Part shown: one piece after another, positions 32,494 through 42,482 of the stretch
Numbering within the stretch: position 1 is the first letter of the stretch
Layout of the letters: every line of letters begins with the position of its first letter
NCBI GenBank assembly: GCA_020635285.1
Contig: JACKAB010000008.1
Location: 465,626-529,625 of the forward strand
Length of the DNA stretch: 64,000 bases
Direction: 5' to 3'
Origin: Ignavibacteriales bacterium
Lineage (GTDB): Bacteria > Bacteroidota > Ignavibacteria > Ignavibacteriales > Melioribacteraceae
Notes under the pieces: model-generated
The model's database searches: none
Told to the model about the DNA's origin: nothing
Seen by the model: the letters and a program-made list of their open reading frames with translations, nothing else
Made by a program: the position numbers and the translations under genes

Positions 32494-35086
32494 ATGGACT
32501 TGATAGAAAAAAATATCGAATTATCAAATAATCGAAAAAAAGTCGGCATTGGTGGAATGGGGGTTGTATATAAAGCTAAAGATGAAAAACTTGAACGTAT
32601 TGTTGCGTTAAAGTTTTTGCCTACTCACATGTTAACAGATCAAGAGGCAGAACAAAGATTTATTTCAGAAGCGAAAGCGGCATCCTCTTTTGATCATCCG
32701 AATATTTGTACTATTTATGATATTAATAAAACTGAAGATGGGCAGCTTTTTATTGTAATGGCTTATTACGAAGGCAGCACACTAAAAGATGAATTAGAAA
32801 AGGAAAACTACCAATTTCAGTTATAGTTGAATATTGTATTCAAATAGCAAATGGATTGGCCAGAGCACATGAAGCTGGAATAACTCACCGAGATATTAAA
32901 CCTGCAAATATTATGATTACAAATCGTGGTGAGGTTAAAATTCTTGATTTTGGATTGGCAAAAACATTAAACGACCCGGGTGTTACAAAAATTGGTTTAA
33001 CAATGGGTACTGCGGCATACATGTCCCCAGAGCAAGCGAAAGGTTCAGAAGTAAATCAGCAAAGTGATATTTGGTCTATTGGCGTTGTAATGTATCAGAT
33101 GCTAACAGGTCAAGTCCCTTTCAAAGGGATTACGAACAAGCAATAATATATTCAATACTAAATGAAGACCCTGATCCGATAACAAATTATGCAGAAAATT
33201 GTTCATCAAGTTTAATTCGTATTGTTGAAAAATGTTTGGCTAAAGATCAAGCAGTTCGTTATCAAAACGCGAGTGAACTCTTAAATGATCTTGAAATGTT
33301 TCAGGTGGATCCTGACTATGGATTTAATACAACTCCAATTAAAATTTCCGCTTTACCCGATAAAAAGAATAAAGCTAAAAAGGTTTTTTTTATTGGTGGT
33401 TTAATATTTAGCCTAATAATAGGTTCAATTATTTTACCATTCGGTTGGGAAAAAGTTAAAGAGATTGCCGGCTTAAATACAGTTTCAATGAACAACATCT
33501 ATTAATTTTACCGCTTACAAATATTGGGGAGATAAGAATCAACAAGCATTTTGCGACGGATTAATGGAAACACTCTCAAGTAAACTTACGCAAATAGAAA
33601 AATTAAAAGGTACTTTGTGGATTGTACCTTCAAGTGAAGTATTAAGTAATAAAATAAACAGTCCAAAAGAAGCTAACCAAATGTTTGGAGTAAATTTAGC
33701 AGTAACAGGAAGTCTTCAGTTTTTAAATAATTTATATCGTTTAAATATTAATCTTGTCGATGCTGTTAACCTTCGTCAACTTAATTCGTCTGTGATTGAT
33801 ATTAAAGAATCAGATATTGCTTCCTTGCAAGATAAATCGGTTATAAAATTATTAGAGATGCTCCACATAGAAATGGATGAGAGCGTGAGCGATCTAATTA
33901 CATCAGGAGGAACTTCAAAACCGGAAGCTTACGCTTATTATCTTCAGGCAAAAGGCTATTTACAGCGCTATGAAAATATTGAAAATATTGATGAAGCAAT
34001 AAATTTATTCAGCCTTGCTGTTGATTCTGACTCGCTCTATTCATTAGCATATGCAGGTTTAGGTGAATCTTACTGGCGTAAATATGAGATTACTAAAAAT
34101 ACAAACCTTGTGAACTTAGCTCTTAAAGAAAGTAAGCACGTTGTTTAAAATTGATAGCCTGCTCATACCCGTAAGTGTTACGCTTGGTATGATTTACTCT
34201 GGAACAGGTAAGTACGACGAAGCCATTGTTGAATTTAGACGAGCATTAAAAATTGAACCAAATCATGCTCAAGCAAACCGTGAGCTTGCAAAAACTTATG
34301 AATTAATGGGGAAAGAAAATGAAGCAGAAAAAAAATATTTAAAAGGGCAATTCAAATAAAACCAAATTACTGGGCAGGCTATAATGACTTAGGAGTACAT
34401 TATTATAAAAATGGAAATTATGATGACGCTATTGAACAATTCAAAATGGTAATAAAATTAACTCCAGATAATTATCGCGGGTATAATAATCTTGGGGGAA
34501 TCTATTATATGCTTGAAAAATGGGGAGATGCAAGAGACATGTTTGAAAAAATCTCTCGAAATTAAAAAATCATATAATATCTATTCAAATCTTGGTACAT
34601 TGTATTTTATTGAGAGAAATTATGAAGATGCTGCCTTAACAATGAAGAAGCATTAAAATTGAATGATAAGAATTATTTAACATGGGGAAATTTGGCAGCG
34701 GCATATTCAGAAGTGCCAGACCAAAAAAAGTAAAGCAATTGAAACTTATAATCGTGCAATTAAAATTGCTGAAGAACAAATAAAAATTAATCCTAAAGAT
34801 CCTGATCTTATCTCGAATCTTGCATCCTATTATGCTGATATTGGGGATGAAGATAAATCGTTGAACTTATTAAAAAATCATTATTAATAGCTCCTGAAAA
34901 TGTTCAAGTAATTTTCCGAGCAGCCACTATTTATGAAAAACTTGGTAATCGAGATCAGTCGCTATACTGGATTGATGAAGCAATTAAAATGGATATTCTC
35001 AATCGGATATTGAAAATCAACCCGAATTGAAAGAACTAATTGCTGATGCAAGATATCAGATTTTAGTAAAAAAATATAATAATTGA
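32494..35086 (+). CDS. Membrane Ser/Thr protein kinase with TolB-like and TPR domains (frameshifted)
   Basis: About 865 residues. The kinase domain is complete: Gly loop GIGGMGVVYKA, catalytic Lys in IVALKFLP, HRDIKPANIM, DFGLAKT, GTAAYMSPEQA and DIWSIGVVMYQMLTGQVPF. One membrane helix (VFFIGGLIFSLIIGSIILPF) near residue 300 places the rest outside the cytoplasm. Next comes a TolB/FlgO-like domain (LLILPLTNIGGDKNQQAF, then LAVTGSLQFLNNLYRLNINL) and at least five TPRs (for example GKYDEAIVEFRRALKIEPNH). The first 15 residues look scrambled by two opposite indels. Other breaks: 32805, 33125, 33500, 34140, 34345, 34555, 34650, 34735, 34870 and 35000. Stop at 35084-35086. Confidence 0.88.
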
Positions 35087-35147
35087 TAAAGAATGTAATA
35101 GAAAATATCTATTAAAAAATATATAAATCACTAATTTGGGGAACGAA

Positions 35148-35572
35148 ATGAGAAAAAAAAATATCAATATTATTAACTTCATCATTATTAGCTATGCTGC
35201 TATTAGGCATGTACACAATGTCACCGGCACCTGAAGTTGAATTAAAGGTTGTTAAAGTTGATGGTGTCTGGAAAGTTGTTGATGCTTCAGACTACACTAA
35301 ATTCAAAAGTTAAAGTTAAGAAGAATGCTAAAATTCAGTGGACTGTCGAAGGCTCGGATGCATACTTTCAATTTCCGGACTTTTTGTTTGATGCTGATAG
35401 TCCAGCAGATAGTTTAACAAACGGTTATACAAAATTTGTAAAAGATGGTAAAAAGCTGAAACTAAAAGTAAAAAGTGATGTACTAGCAGGTACTTATGAG
35501 TATGCAGTCTTCTGCACAGCAAACGGAGCTTTTGCTATTGGCGGATCACCACCTAAAATTATTATTGAGTAA
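35148..35572 (+). CDS. Exported small protein of unknown function (frameshifted)
   Basis: About 140 residues. A signal peptide (SLLAMLLLGMYTMSPAP) follows the ATG at 35148 once the A8 run after it is corrected; a second break lies near 35300. The mature part is beta-rich: ELKVVKVDGVWKVVDAS, IQWTVEGSDAYFQFPD, and a C-terminus YEYAVFCTANGAFAIGGSPP. The last block, with Cys then a glycine-rich turn, recalls cupredoxin-like proteins, but no full copper site is visible. Placed between two kinases with extracytoplasmic or TPR tails, it could be a ligand or partner; this is only inference. Confidence 0.6.
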
Positions 35573-35614
35573 ATATTAATTAAGATTTCATAAAAATAAA
35601 ATTTAATAAAAAGT

Positions 35615-37851
35615 ATGATTGGCTCATCAATATTACATTATAAAATTATAGAGAAACTCGGCGAAGGCGGAATGGGTGTGGTATATAAAGCTGAGGATAA
35701 CAAACTTAAACGTGAAGTTGCAATCAAGTTTTTACCAAGTTATATCACATCAAATGAAGAAGAGCGAGAGCGATTTGAAATTGAAGCTCAAGCCGCAGCT
35801 GCGTTAAATCATCCTAATATTGCACATATTTATGCCATTGAAGAAACCAAAAATGAAATGTTTATTGTGATGGAATTAATTAATGGCGTAGAATTAAAAG
35901 ATAAAATTAAATCTGGATTTGAAAACGAGGATGAAAAGCAAACCATTGCCCGACAAATAGCAGAAGGATTGAAGACTGCTCACAAAAAAGGTATTATTCA
36001 TAGAGATATAAAATCATCGAACATAATGATAAATGTTGATGGCAGAGTTAAAATAATGGATTTTGGTTTGGCTAAAATTGGTCTTGGCAAAGAGGTAAGT
36101 GCATTTGGTTCAACAATAGGTACTGCTGCTTATATGTCACCTGAACAAAGCACGAGGTGAAGATGTTAATCAGCAAGCAGACATTTGGTCATTTGGAGTA
36201 GTTCTGTATGAAATGTTTACAGGTGAATTACCGTTTAAAGGACAATATGATCAAGCAATAATTTATTCTATCTTCAATGAACAACCGGAAATTCTTGATG
36301 AAATTGAAAGTAATGTTTCAATTAAAAAAATCATTCAAAAAGCGTTAGAGAAAGATTGCAATAAAAGATATAATCAAATAAGTGAATTACTGGAAGACCT
36401 TGATTCTGCTAAGCCGTCTGCAGTTTCTAATAATGCTGAAATTAAAAAGTTAGCAGTCCTTCCATTTTCAAATATAATGAATGATCCACAAACCAATTTT
36501 TAGGTTTTGCACTTGCGGATCAAATCATTGGTTCAATGGCATATTCCAGTAATGTTCTTATTCGTCCGTCAAGCTCTGTTCGTAAATATCAAAATGAGTT
36601 TGTTGATGTGAAAGAAGCTGGGCATTGAACTCAATGTGAATTATATTTTAGCAGGGAACTATCTGAAAGAATCGGATACCATTAGATTAAATATCGAGTT
36701 AATAGATCTTAACGCAGACCAGATGATTTGGCGTGAACCAATTGAAATACAATATAAAAATGTATTTGAGCTTCAAGATATTGTTTCGCAGAAAGTAGTA
36801 TCAGGACTAAAAATTCAATTCTCGAAGAAGAAGAACGGGAACGAATGAAACCAGAGGCTCCTCAAAGCCAAATGGCTTATGAGTTTTATCTACGTGCAAT
36901 TTCCTATCCAACTAGTGTAGAGGGGAATAAGAAGGCGATTGACAAACTAAACGATGCAATTAAATTAGATCCAAATTATGCTCCGGCCTATATGGAATTG
37001 GGTTCTCGTTACAACCAATTATCACAAGTTGGCACTAGTACTGCAGTAGCACAAAAAAAAAGCTGAAGAATCATTTTTAAAGGCTTTATCACTAAATGAA
37101 AATTTGATACCCGCACTTGCAAATTTAGGAATGCATTATACAGACAATGGCAGACATGAAGATGCGCATAATATGATCATCCGAGCTCTTAAAATAAATC
37201 CAAATGATCCATATCTGCATTTTGCACTTAGCTATCATTACAGATATGTTGGCTTTCTGGAGGAATCAAAAAATGAAGCAGCTATTGCTAAAAATATTGA
37301 TTCAAATAATTCACGATTTAGATCTTCAATTATTACAGATATGTTCTTGGGAAACTTTGATGAAATTTTAAAACCTATAATTTGGATTTGCAAAAGTCCT
37401 TTTTCACTAAATTATTTAGGGAGGTTGCTTTTAGAGCAGGTAGAAAAGATCTTGCAAAAAATTATCTCAATCAAGTTATTGATATGAAAGATGAAATAGG
37501 TGAATTTTATTTTGCAAATTCCTTAGTTGAATTTATGAACGGAAATATTGATAAAGCTACAGAATATAACTTAAAACGAGAATTGGAAAATCCAGCAGAT
37601 AGCGAAATATTTTATGAAATTGCACGAATTTATGGACTATTAAGTAAGACCGAAGATTGTAAGAGGGCATTAAGGAAAAGCAATAGACTTGGGTTACGTT
37701 AGTTATCCTTCCATGCAAAATGATTCTTTTTTTAGATACAGTTAGGGAAGATGAAGGAATTAAAATTTTACTAAATAATGCTAAAATGATTCATGAGGAG
37801 TTGAAGGAAAAAATTATTAACCACTTATTAATTTTTATCATCGTAGAATGA
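35615..37851 (+). CDS. Soluble Ser/Thr protein kinase with TolB-like and TPR domains (frameshifted)
   Basis: About 745 residues. Kinase domain 1-270: LGEGGMGVVYKAEDNKLKRE, VAIKFLP (catalytic Lys), HRDIKSSNIM, MDFGLAK, GTAAYMSPEQ and DIWSFGVVLYEMFTGELPF. A TolB/FlgO-like domain follows (LAVLPFSNIMNDPQTNF, VNYILAGNYLKESDTIRLNI), then TPRs (AIDKLNDAIKLDPNYAPAYM and more). Unlike the kinase upstream there is no membrane helix between kinase and TolB-like domain, so the whole protein is likely cytoplasmic. Breaks near 36155, 36500, 36620, 36835, 37058, 37385 and 37700. The last codons run into a hairpin (37832-37857), so the true stop may be a little earlier. Confidence 0.88.
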
Positions 37852-37857
37852 TAAAAA
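37832..37857. terminator. Bidirectional hairpin between convergent genes
   Basis: Perfect 10-bp arms (TTTTTATCAT and its complement) around a six-base loop, with A or T runs on both outer sides. It lies between the kinase (plus) and the PrsW-like gene (minus), which converge. AT-only pairs dominate, so the stem is weak, but position and symmetry suit a shared terminator. Confidence 0.45.
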
Positions 37858-37874
37858 GTTGAACTACTCACTTA

Positions 37875-38873
37875 TCATTTACCTAACATAAAAAGCTGCC
37901 ATAAATCTCGGGTGCTAGTTTTAAAAATTGGAGCTACGGCTAGTTTCCCAGTTGTTCCAATACTGTTTTCCAAATATTTTAATTCTTCTAATTTATCTTT
38001 TACTTCTTCTTCAATGAGTACCGGCAAGCCTGCTTTTCTTAAAAGCAATACTCCTTTTGCCCTTACTGATAATTCCAAATGTATTCTTATTAAGCAAAGC
38101 ATATCCGATAAAACTATTCCTGAAAATTTATTTCTAAGTGATAACAAATATTCTCCAGCATGTGATTCAGAAAAAATTCCCTTGTTAATTTGATCAAGAA
38201 TTTCAACTTCATTATCAATATTACTATCCATCCATTCTTGTAAAGCCAATTCACTTCTTTGAAAGACAAACACTAAAAGTGCTGGAAGTAAGATTAACTG
38301 TAAAACTGTAATAGTTACTGCCGGCAATAGCAAATGGTTAAAGAATGAATGAATTATTATTGCAGAAATTAAAGCCAATAAAAAATTTTTAAATTTTAAA
38401 CTCTCACTTCTATCAAATAAATTTTTTGTAATGATTGAAAAGATTGCTGTAGTTCCGCCGTGCATAACGGCAGTTCCAAAACCTCTGATAATCCAAAGAA
38501 ATAAATTTGAAGACTCCAGAACATTTAAATAATAAATATTTTCGATGAATGAAAATCCCGCACCGATTGCAAAGCCGTAAATAGCTGCATCAACTGTAAA
38601 ACCAATTTGTTTTTTTGAAATCATATAAATAATAAAACTGGCCTTTATTGTTTCTTCAATAATGGGCGAAACGTATTTTGTATAAAGTGAAAGTTCAAAT
38701 GAAAAGTTGGTAAGAAGAAATTTTGTTATTGCAAAACTTATTAAAGCAGCAGCAAAGCCAACGAAGATAACTAAAATTATGGTGGTGATTTTTACAAGTT
38801 TATAACTATCAAAATAAATTAGCGTAATTAAAAATATAAATGCTGGGGGTAGACTTACGAGAATTTCAATCAT
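37875..38873 (-). CDS. PrsW-type intramembrane metalloprotease
   Basis: The 332-residue product has about seven membrane helices and the PrsW motifs: YVSPIIEETIKASFI (Glu-Glu-x-x-Lys), GFAIGAGFSFIENIYY (Glu-Asn), a helix with GFGTAVMHGGTTA (His) and IIHSFFNHLL (His-x-x-x-Asn-His). The conserved Glu and His side chains are the presumed metal site. PrsW of Bacillus subtilis makes the first cut in the anti-sigma factor RsiW. Here the gene follows the anti-sigma gene by one base and the sigma gene before that, so cutting of that anti-sigma protein is a strong inference. The cytoplasmic C-terminal 120 residues are helical. Frame intact. Confidence 0.9.
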   Translation of the reverse strand: MIEILVSLPPAFIFLITLIYFDSYKLVKITTIILVIFVGFAAALISFAITKFLLTNFSFELSLYTKYVSPIIEETIKASFIIYMISKKQIGFTVDAAIYGFAIGAGFSFIENIYYLNVLESSNLFLWIIRGFGTAVMHGGTTAIFSIITKNLFDRSESLKFKNFLLALISAIIIHSFFNHLLLPAVTITVLQLILLPALLVFVFQRSELALQEWMDSNIDNEVEILDQINKGIFSESHAGEYLLSLRNKFSGIVLSDMLCLIRIHLELSVRAKGVLLLRKAGLPVLIEEEVKDKLEELKYLENSIGTTGKLAVAPIFKTSTRDLWQLFMLGK

Positions 38874-38874
38874 T

Positions 38875-39632
38875 TTACAATATTAGTTCTTTCTCAAATA
38901 CTTTGTTATCAGATTTTAATAACTTAACAGAAAATTTATCAGTCGAATTATTTTTTGAAATAAAAATTATTTCATCAGTAAGTCGTGTTGAATTTTCAAA
39001 TATTACTGAACTCTGATTGTCACTAACAACGATATAATTTTTTGCAGGATAATTTTTAAGTGAAATATATTCTGGGTCAAATTCAATTTGTAATTTATAT
39101 TTTTCGGGTGAGTTAATATCAATACTAAATTTATATTCGTTCTTTCCTTTTTCAATATTAATATTTCCTAAAATATTCTCTGAATTAATATTGATTGATT
39201 CTAATAATTTCATTTCGCTTAATCCTATTGTACCAATCGTATTGTTCTCACCAACTAAATCTTTGAAAGCAGAATTAAAAAACATAGCTGAAAACAGAAT
39301 TCCACTAATTATTAAAACTAAACCAAATGACATTGCAGTTTTAATTTTAGACCCAAAAAATATTTTAGAAATACTTTCAGGAATAAATGATTTGCTTTGT
39401 TTGGGCTGATACATATTATAATCTATAGAGTTCAAAATTCTTTTTTTAAGATTTTTCAGAAGGACATTTTCGGGAATAGTATCTAGTAATTCTTCTGTTC
39501 TTAACAATTCTTTATGTAGAATTTTAGCTTCCTCGTTTTCTTTTAGATATTTATCTAATTTTTTCTTTTCACTAGCTGAAATTATTTTATCGATGTCTTT
39601 ATTTATTAGTTCTATGTATTCTGGTTTATCAT
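38875..39632 (-). CDS. Anti-sigma factor-like membrane protein (one frameshift)
   Basis: About 252 residues. The N-terminal region from ATG at 39632 (DKPEYIELINKDIDKIIS, restored by one G in the ATGGAT start) is helical, with SASEKKKLDKYLKENEEAKI as in anti-sigma zinc-finger-like N-termini, though without a Cys-rich site. One membrane helix (SFGLVLIISGILFSAMFF) follows near residue 100; the extracytoplasmic part is beta-rich and begins with the block NTIGTIGLSEM. Overlap with the sigma gene (start one base before its stop ends) and the PrsW-like protease right after give the role. The ORF as first seen starts at 39507 only because of the indel. Confidence 0.75.
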
Positions 39633-39633
39633 T

Positions 39634-40170
39634 TTAAATAACTCTATTTTCTGTTAATAAATTTTTTAATAATTGCCTACCGGTAAATAACCTTGATTTT
39701 ACTGTCTTTTCCGGAACACTTAATAGAAAACCTAATTCCTTGTATGAATAGTCTAAAAAATGTTTTAGAACAACCGGCAATCTATAAAGCATATCAAGCT
39801 GCATTAAAGCATCATTTATATTTTCACTTAGAATATTATTCTCACAAATTTTATCAGGATCATTTTCCAGTGATTTTTCATTTTCATTTAATTCAGAAAC
39901 ATTACTTTTTCTTTTCTTAAAATTGATTGATTCGTTAACTGCAATTCTATAAAGCCAACTGAAAAATTTATATTGTGGATTGTAATCTTTAAGATTTTCA
40001 TATGCCTTAACAAATACGCTTTGTGTAATTTCTTCTGCATCATCAAAATCTCTTACTAATTTATCTGCTAACCTAAAAATGACCTTTTGATATTTATCAA
40101 CAATTTTCTCAAAAGCTTTCCCATTACCTTCTAGGCATTCAGTAACAAAAATTAAATCTTCATTCTCCAA
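39634..40170 (-). CDS. ECF-type sigma-70 family RNA polymerase sigma factor
   Basis: The 178-residue product has region 2 (YQKVIFRLADKLVRDFDDAE, then EITQSVFVKAYENL and FFSWLYRIAVNESINFKKRK) and region 4 (LPVVLKHFLDYSYKELGFLL, PEKTVKSRLFTGRQLLKNLL, the helix-turn-helix). It directs transcription of a regulon when the anti-sigma protein, encoded just downstream, is inactivated. The start is TTG (ENEDLIF), preceded by no other start in frame. Frame intact. A STAS protein is encoded 42 bases upstream in the same direction, which would link this sigma factor to the partner-switching proteins around it. Confidence 0.92.
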   Translation of the reverse strand: MENEDLIFVTECLEGNGKAFEKIVDKYQKVIFRLADKLVRDFDDAEEITQSVFVKAYENLKDYNPQYKFFSWLYRIAVNESINFKKRKSNVSELNENEKSLENDPDKICENNILSENINDALMQLDMLYRLPVVLKHFLDYSYKELGFLLSVPEKTVKSRLFTGRQLLKNLLTENRVI

Positions 40171-40212
40171 TTATAAATACACCCCAAGTAATAAAAAGTT
40201 GGTGAAAAAAAA

Positions 40213-40498
40213 TTATTCTATCGTAAATACTTTATCTAGACCGCAAATCTTAAAAACTTCTCTAATATGACTATTCATATTAATTAGCTTAAGAGATTTA
40301 CCAGAATCTTTTAATCTTGAATACGTTTGTATTAAGCTCACCTAAACCAGCACTTGAAATGTATTCAAGTCCTTTGAAATCAATTATACAATTATCCTTA
40401 ATTGTTTCTAAGGCTTCAACGAGTTTAGAAGTAACAGAAGCGTTTAGTCTACCGCTAATAAAAACTTGATTACTGTTTATAATTTTTACATCGAACAA
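40213..40498 (-). CDS. STAS-domain anti-sigma factor antagonist (one frameshift)
   Basis: About 94 residues, one STAS domain: FDVKIINSNQVFISGRLNA, CIIDFKGLEYISSAGLGVL (the phosphorylatable Ser region, DxxGLxxISSAGLG) and LKLINMNSHIREVFKICGLD at the end. The break near 40322-40326 shifts the C-terminal third. STAS antagonists bind RsbW-like kinases in the unphosphorylated state; SpoIIE phosphatases re-activate them. It is transcribed towards the sigma gene. Confidence 0.85.
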
Positions 40499-40679
40499 TT
40501 TTATCTTCCATAAAAAAACTTAATGGTCTTAATACTGTGAATTATGCAGTTTAGATTTTTTTTTAATTTAGTAAAAATTTATTTAACAAATCCACCAGAT
40601 TGTAAAATTAAGTTTAACTTCTTTATGGATGAATCGCCATAAAATACAAAATTAAAATACTTTTCAATTTGAAAGGGAG

Positions 40680-40728
40680 TAAGAACGGCAACCCACTCTA
40701 TGTCTTTTAGAGTAAATCACCGTTCTTA
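40680..40728. other. Stable hairpin with a symmetric internal loop
   Basis: Outer arms 40680-40688 and 40720-40728 pair over nine bases (TAAGAACGG); inner arms 40695-40700 and 40708-40713 pair over six (ACTCTA), leaving a six-by-six internal loop and a seven-base end loop. It lies eight bases after the stop of the HEAT gene and about 180 bases before the STAS gene on the minus strand. No T-run follows on either strand, so it does not look like an ordinary terminator. It might be a structured 5' leader for the STAS-sigma unit or a processing site. The rest of 40499-40736 shows no gene. Confidence 0.45.
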
Positions 40729-40736
40729 ATAAATCT

Positions 40737-41342
40737 TTAGTTCCCAGCAAATTCAGATAACTTAACTCCGTTATAAGTTTGATCAAGTTTTACCAAATAG
40801 TCTGGCTCAACTGTTTCATTATCATTAATTTGATCTGCTATATGATTATTATAAAAAATTTCGCAAAGTCTTTGAACTCTTTCGCTGTCATCAAATTTTA
40901 TTCTTTGTTTTACAGCGAATAAACCTTGTTCGGTTTTTATTTTAGAAAGTGAAAGAGCTGCGATAATACGTTCTTCCTCAGTGGTTCCATCCTTCAACAT
41001 TTTTAATAATGGATTGATAGCTCTATGAGATTTCATTTCACCTAAAAAATATGCACTACTAATTTGCAAGCCACGGTTATCAGAATTAATTCCTTCAACT
41101 AAATTATTTTCAATTTTTTCATACTTTGATTTTTCTAGTTTTGTTGAAGCTAAACTTTCTGCTGCTTTATCTGCTTTTTCAAACTCACTAATATTTTCTG
41201 ATCCTCCGATCGTGCCGACAACGTTTTCTTTTGGACTAGGATTATCAACTACTAAGAATACTACTATTATTGCCAAAATAACTGTTCCTAATAACATGGC
41301 TATCATTTTGGAATTGCTTTTTGGATTACTTTGGTTTTTCAT
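40737..41342 (-). CDS. Single-pass membrane protein with HEAT-like repeats
   Basis: The 201-residue product has a short polar N-terminus, one membrane helix (MIAMLLGTVILAIIVVFLVV, about residues 13-32), the block NVVGTIGGSENI, and about two HEAT-type helical repeats (QISSAYFLGEMKSHRAINPL, then EERIIAALSLSKIKTEQGLF). HEAT repeats bind proteins. The VGTIGGSE block next to the membrane resembles TIGTIGLSE in the anti-sigma protein encoded in the same direction downstream, again just after the membrane helix. The 5' end faces the RsbW-like operon across a divergent spacer. Frame intact. Probable first gene of the minus-strand STAS-sigma cluster. Confidence 0.7.
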   Translation of the reverse strand: MKNQSNPKSNSKMIAMLLGTVILAIIVVFLVVDNPSPKENVVGTIGGSENISEFEKADKAAESLASTKLEKSKYEKIENNLVEGINSDNRGLQISSAYFLGEMKSHRAINPLLKMLKDGTTEEERIIAALSLSKIKTEQGLFAVKQRIKFDDSERVQRLCEIFYNNHIADQINDNETVEPDYLVKLDQTYNGVKLSEFAGN

Positions 41343-41615
41343 GGTTACCTCTTTTTATTTGTGAAAAATTAACTTTGTCTGTGCGACTACTACAACTACA
41401 AATGAAACAAAAAAATGTTGGTGAGAATTTGAAAAAAAAAATTGACTCGTGATTTTACATGAGAATTCACTCTTTATACTTATGTGCAGAAGCTTTTTGA
41501 CTTGCAGTTATTTTTTATAACAACTCTCTGTGAAATTCTTTTAAATTTATTTAACCAACTTTTATGTTGTTAAATTGTACTTAGTTTAAATTCACTATTT
41601 ACTTGGAAAAATGTC

Positions 41616-41644
41616 TTGAGTTAATTATTTTTTTTTTGTATATT
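41616..41644 (+). promoter_or_regulatory. Sigma-70-like promoter for the RsbW-STAS-SpoIIE operon
   Basis: TTGAGT at 41616-41621 and TATATT at 41639-41644 with a 17-base spacer made mostly of T. Transcription would start near 41651, about 55 bases before the ATG at 41706. The 363-base divergent spacer 41343-41705 has no gene; no clear promoter was found for the minus-strand side. Confidence 0.5.
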
Positions 41645-41705
41645 AAATGATTATTTCAGACATCTAATCTTGTATAGAAAACTTCAAACTAATTTGAGAA
41701 AAAAT

Positions 41706-42120
41706 ATGAACGAAAACATTAATCTTGAAATCAAACTTCCCAAAGTTCCTGATATTGAATTAGTAGCGCTCGAAGGATTGCAGTTAATGGGTCGACATCT
41801 CGGCATACCTGAAGATAAAATTGGGGAAGCTGGAATTTTAGTAACCGAAGGTATCATCAATGGAATGGAACACTCTGGACTTGAAAATCCATATGTAAGT
41901 GTTGATTTTACGATGACCAAAGAAAGCTAATTATCTTAATTACAGATTATGGCAAAGGTTTTGAACCTGAAAGTGTTGAAGAACCAGATATACAAAATAA
42001 AATGGGTTCTTCAAATAAGCGTGGCTGGGGTTTTAAATTAATGAAATCAATGTCCGATGGTTTTGAAATTACCTCGGAAAAAATGGAACTAAAATTACAA
42101 TAACAAAAAATTTATTATGA
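41706..42120 (+). CDS. RsbW-like anti-sigma/anti-antagonist Ser kinase (HATPase_c), frameshifted
   Basis: About 138 residues. ATP-lid fold of the GHKL type: VALEGLQLMGRHLGIPEDKI, then LVTEGIINGMEHSG (N-box, Glu and Asn), and after breaks near 41928 and 42075 LIILITDYGKGFEP (G1), KRGWGFKLMKSMSDGFEI (G2) and TKITITKNLL. RsbW-like kinases phosphorylate STAS antagonists and bind a target such as a sigma factor. The next gene, ten bases on, is a STAS protein and then a SpoIIE phosphatase: a complete switch of kinase, antagonist and phosphatase in one operon. The start at 41706 is preferred over the in-frame TTG at 41670. Confidence 0.85.
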
Positions 42121-42130
42121 GGGAAAAGTA

Positions 42131-42463
42131 ATGGTTAAAGATTTCGATTTAACATCAAAATGGTTAATAATGTTTTAGTTATTAAAACAGAGGGTTACAT
42201 TAATAATTCCGGTGGCGAAAAATTGCGCAAGCTTTTGAAGAGCCTTTTAACAGTGGGGTTACAAAATTATTAATTGATATTGAAAATTCTAAAGTAGTTA
42301 ATTCAATAGGAATATCATTCCTTATTGAAATAATTGAAAAATTAAACAGTAAAGGGGCAAACTCTATTTTACTAATTTAGATCCATCAATAGAAAAGACT
42401 TTTACGATTATGGGACTCTTTCAATTTGCAGAGAAAGTAGCTTCTATAGATGACATAAAATAA
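42131..42463 (+). CDS. STAS-domain anti-sigma factor antagonist (frameshifted)
   Basis: About 110 residues in three frames: VKDFDLTSKMVNNVLVIKTE, GYINNSGGEKIAQAFEE, LLIDIENSKVVNSIGISFLI (the STAS helix with the Ser that is phosphorylated in the family, VNSIGIS) and LDPSIEKTFTIMGLFQFAEK. Breaks near 42172, 42225 and 42365. It is the likely substrate of the kinase before it and the phosphatase after it, from the operon order RsbW-STAS-SpoIIE. Confidence 0.82.
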
Positions 42464-42482
42464 AATTATTGGGGGATTTATT

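Noticed and set aside
35148..35572. Cupredoxin (blue copper protein)
   Set aside because: The C-terminal block resembles one, but the His and Met ligands of a type 1 copper site are missing.
40680..40728. Known riboswitch class, for example SAM or cyclic-di-GMP type
   Set aside because: The GGCAACC piece is superficially similar to SAM-I but no other conserved core element or helix order fits.
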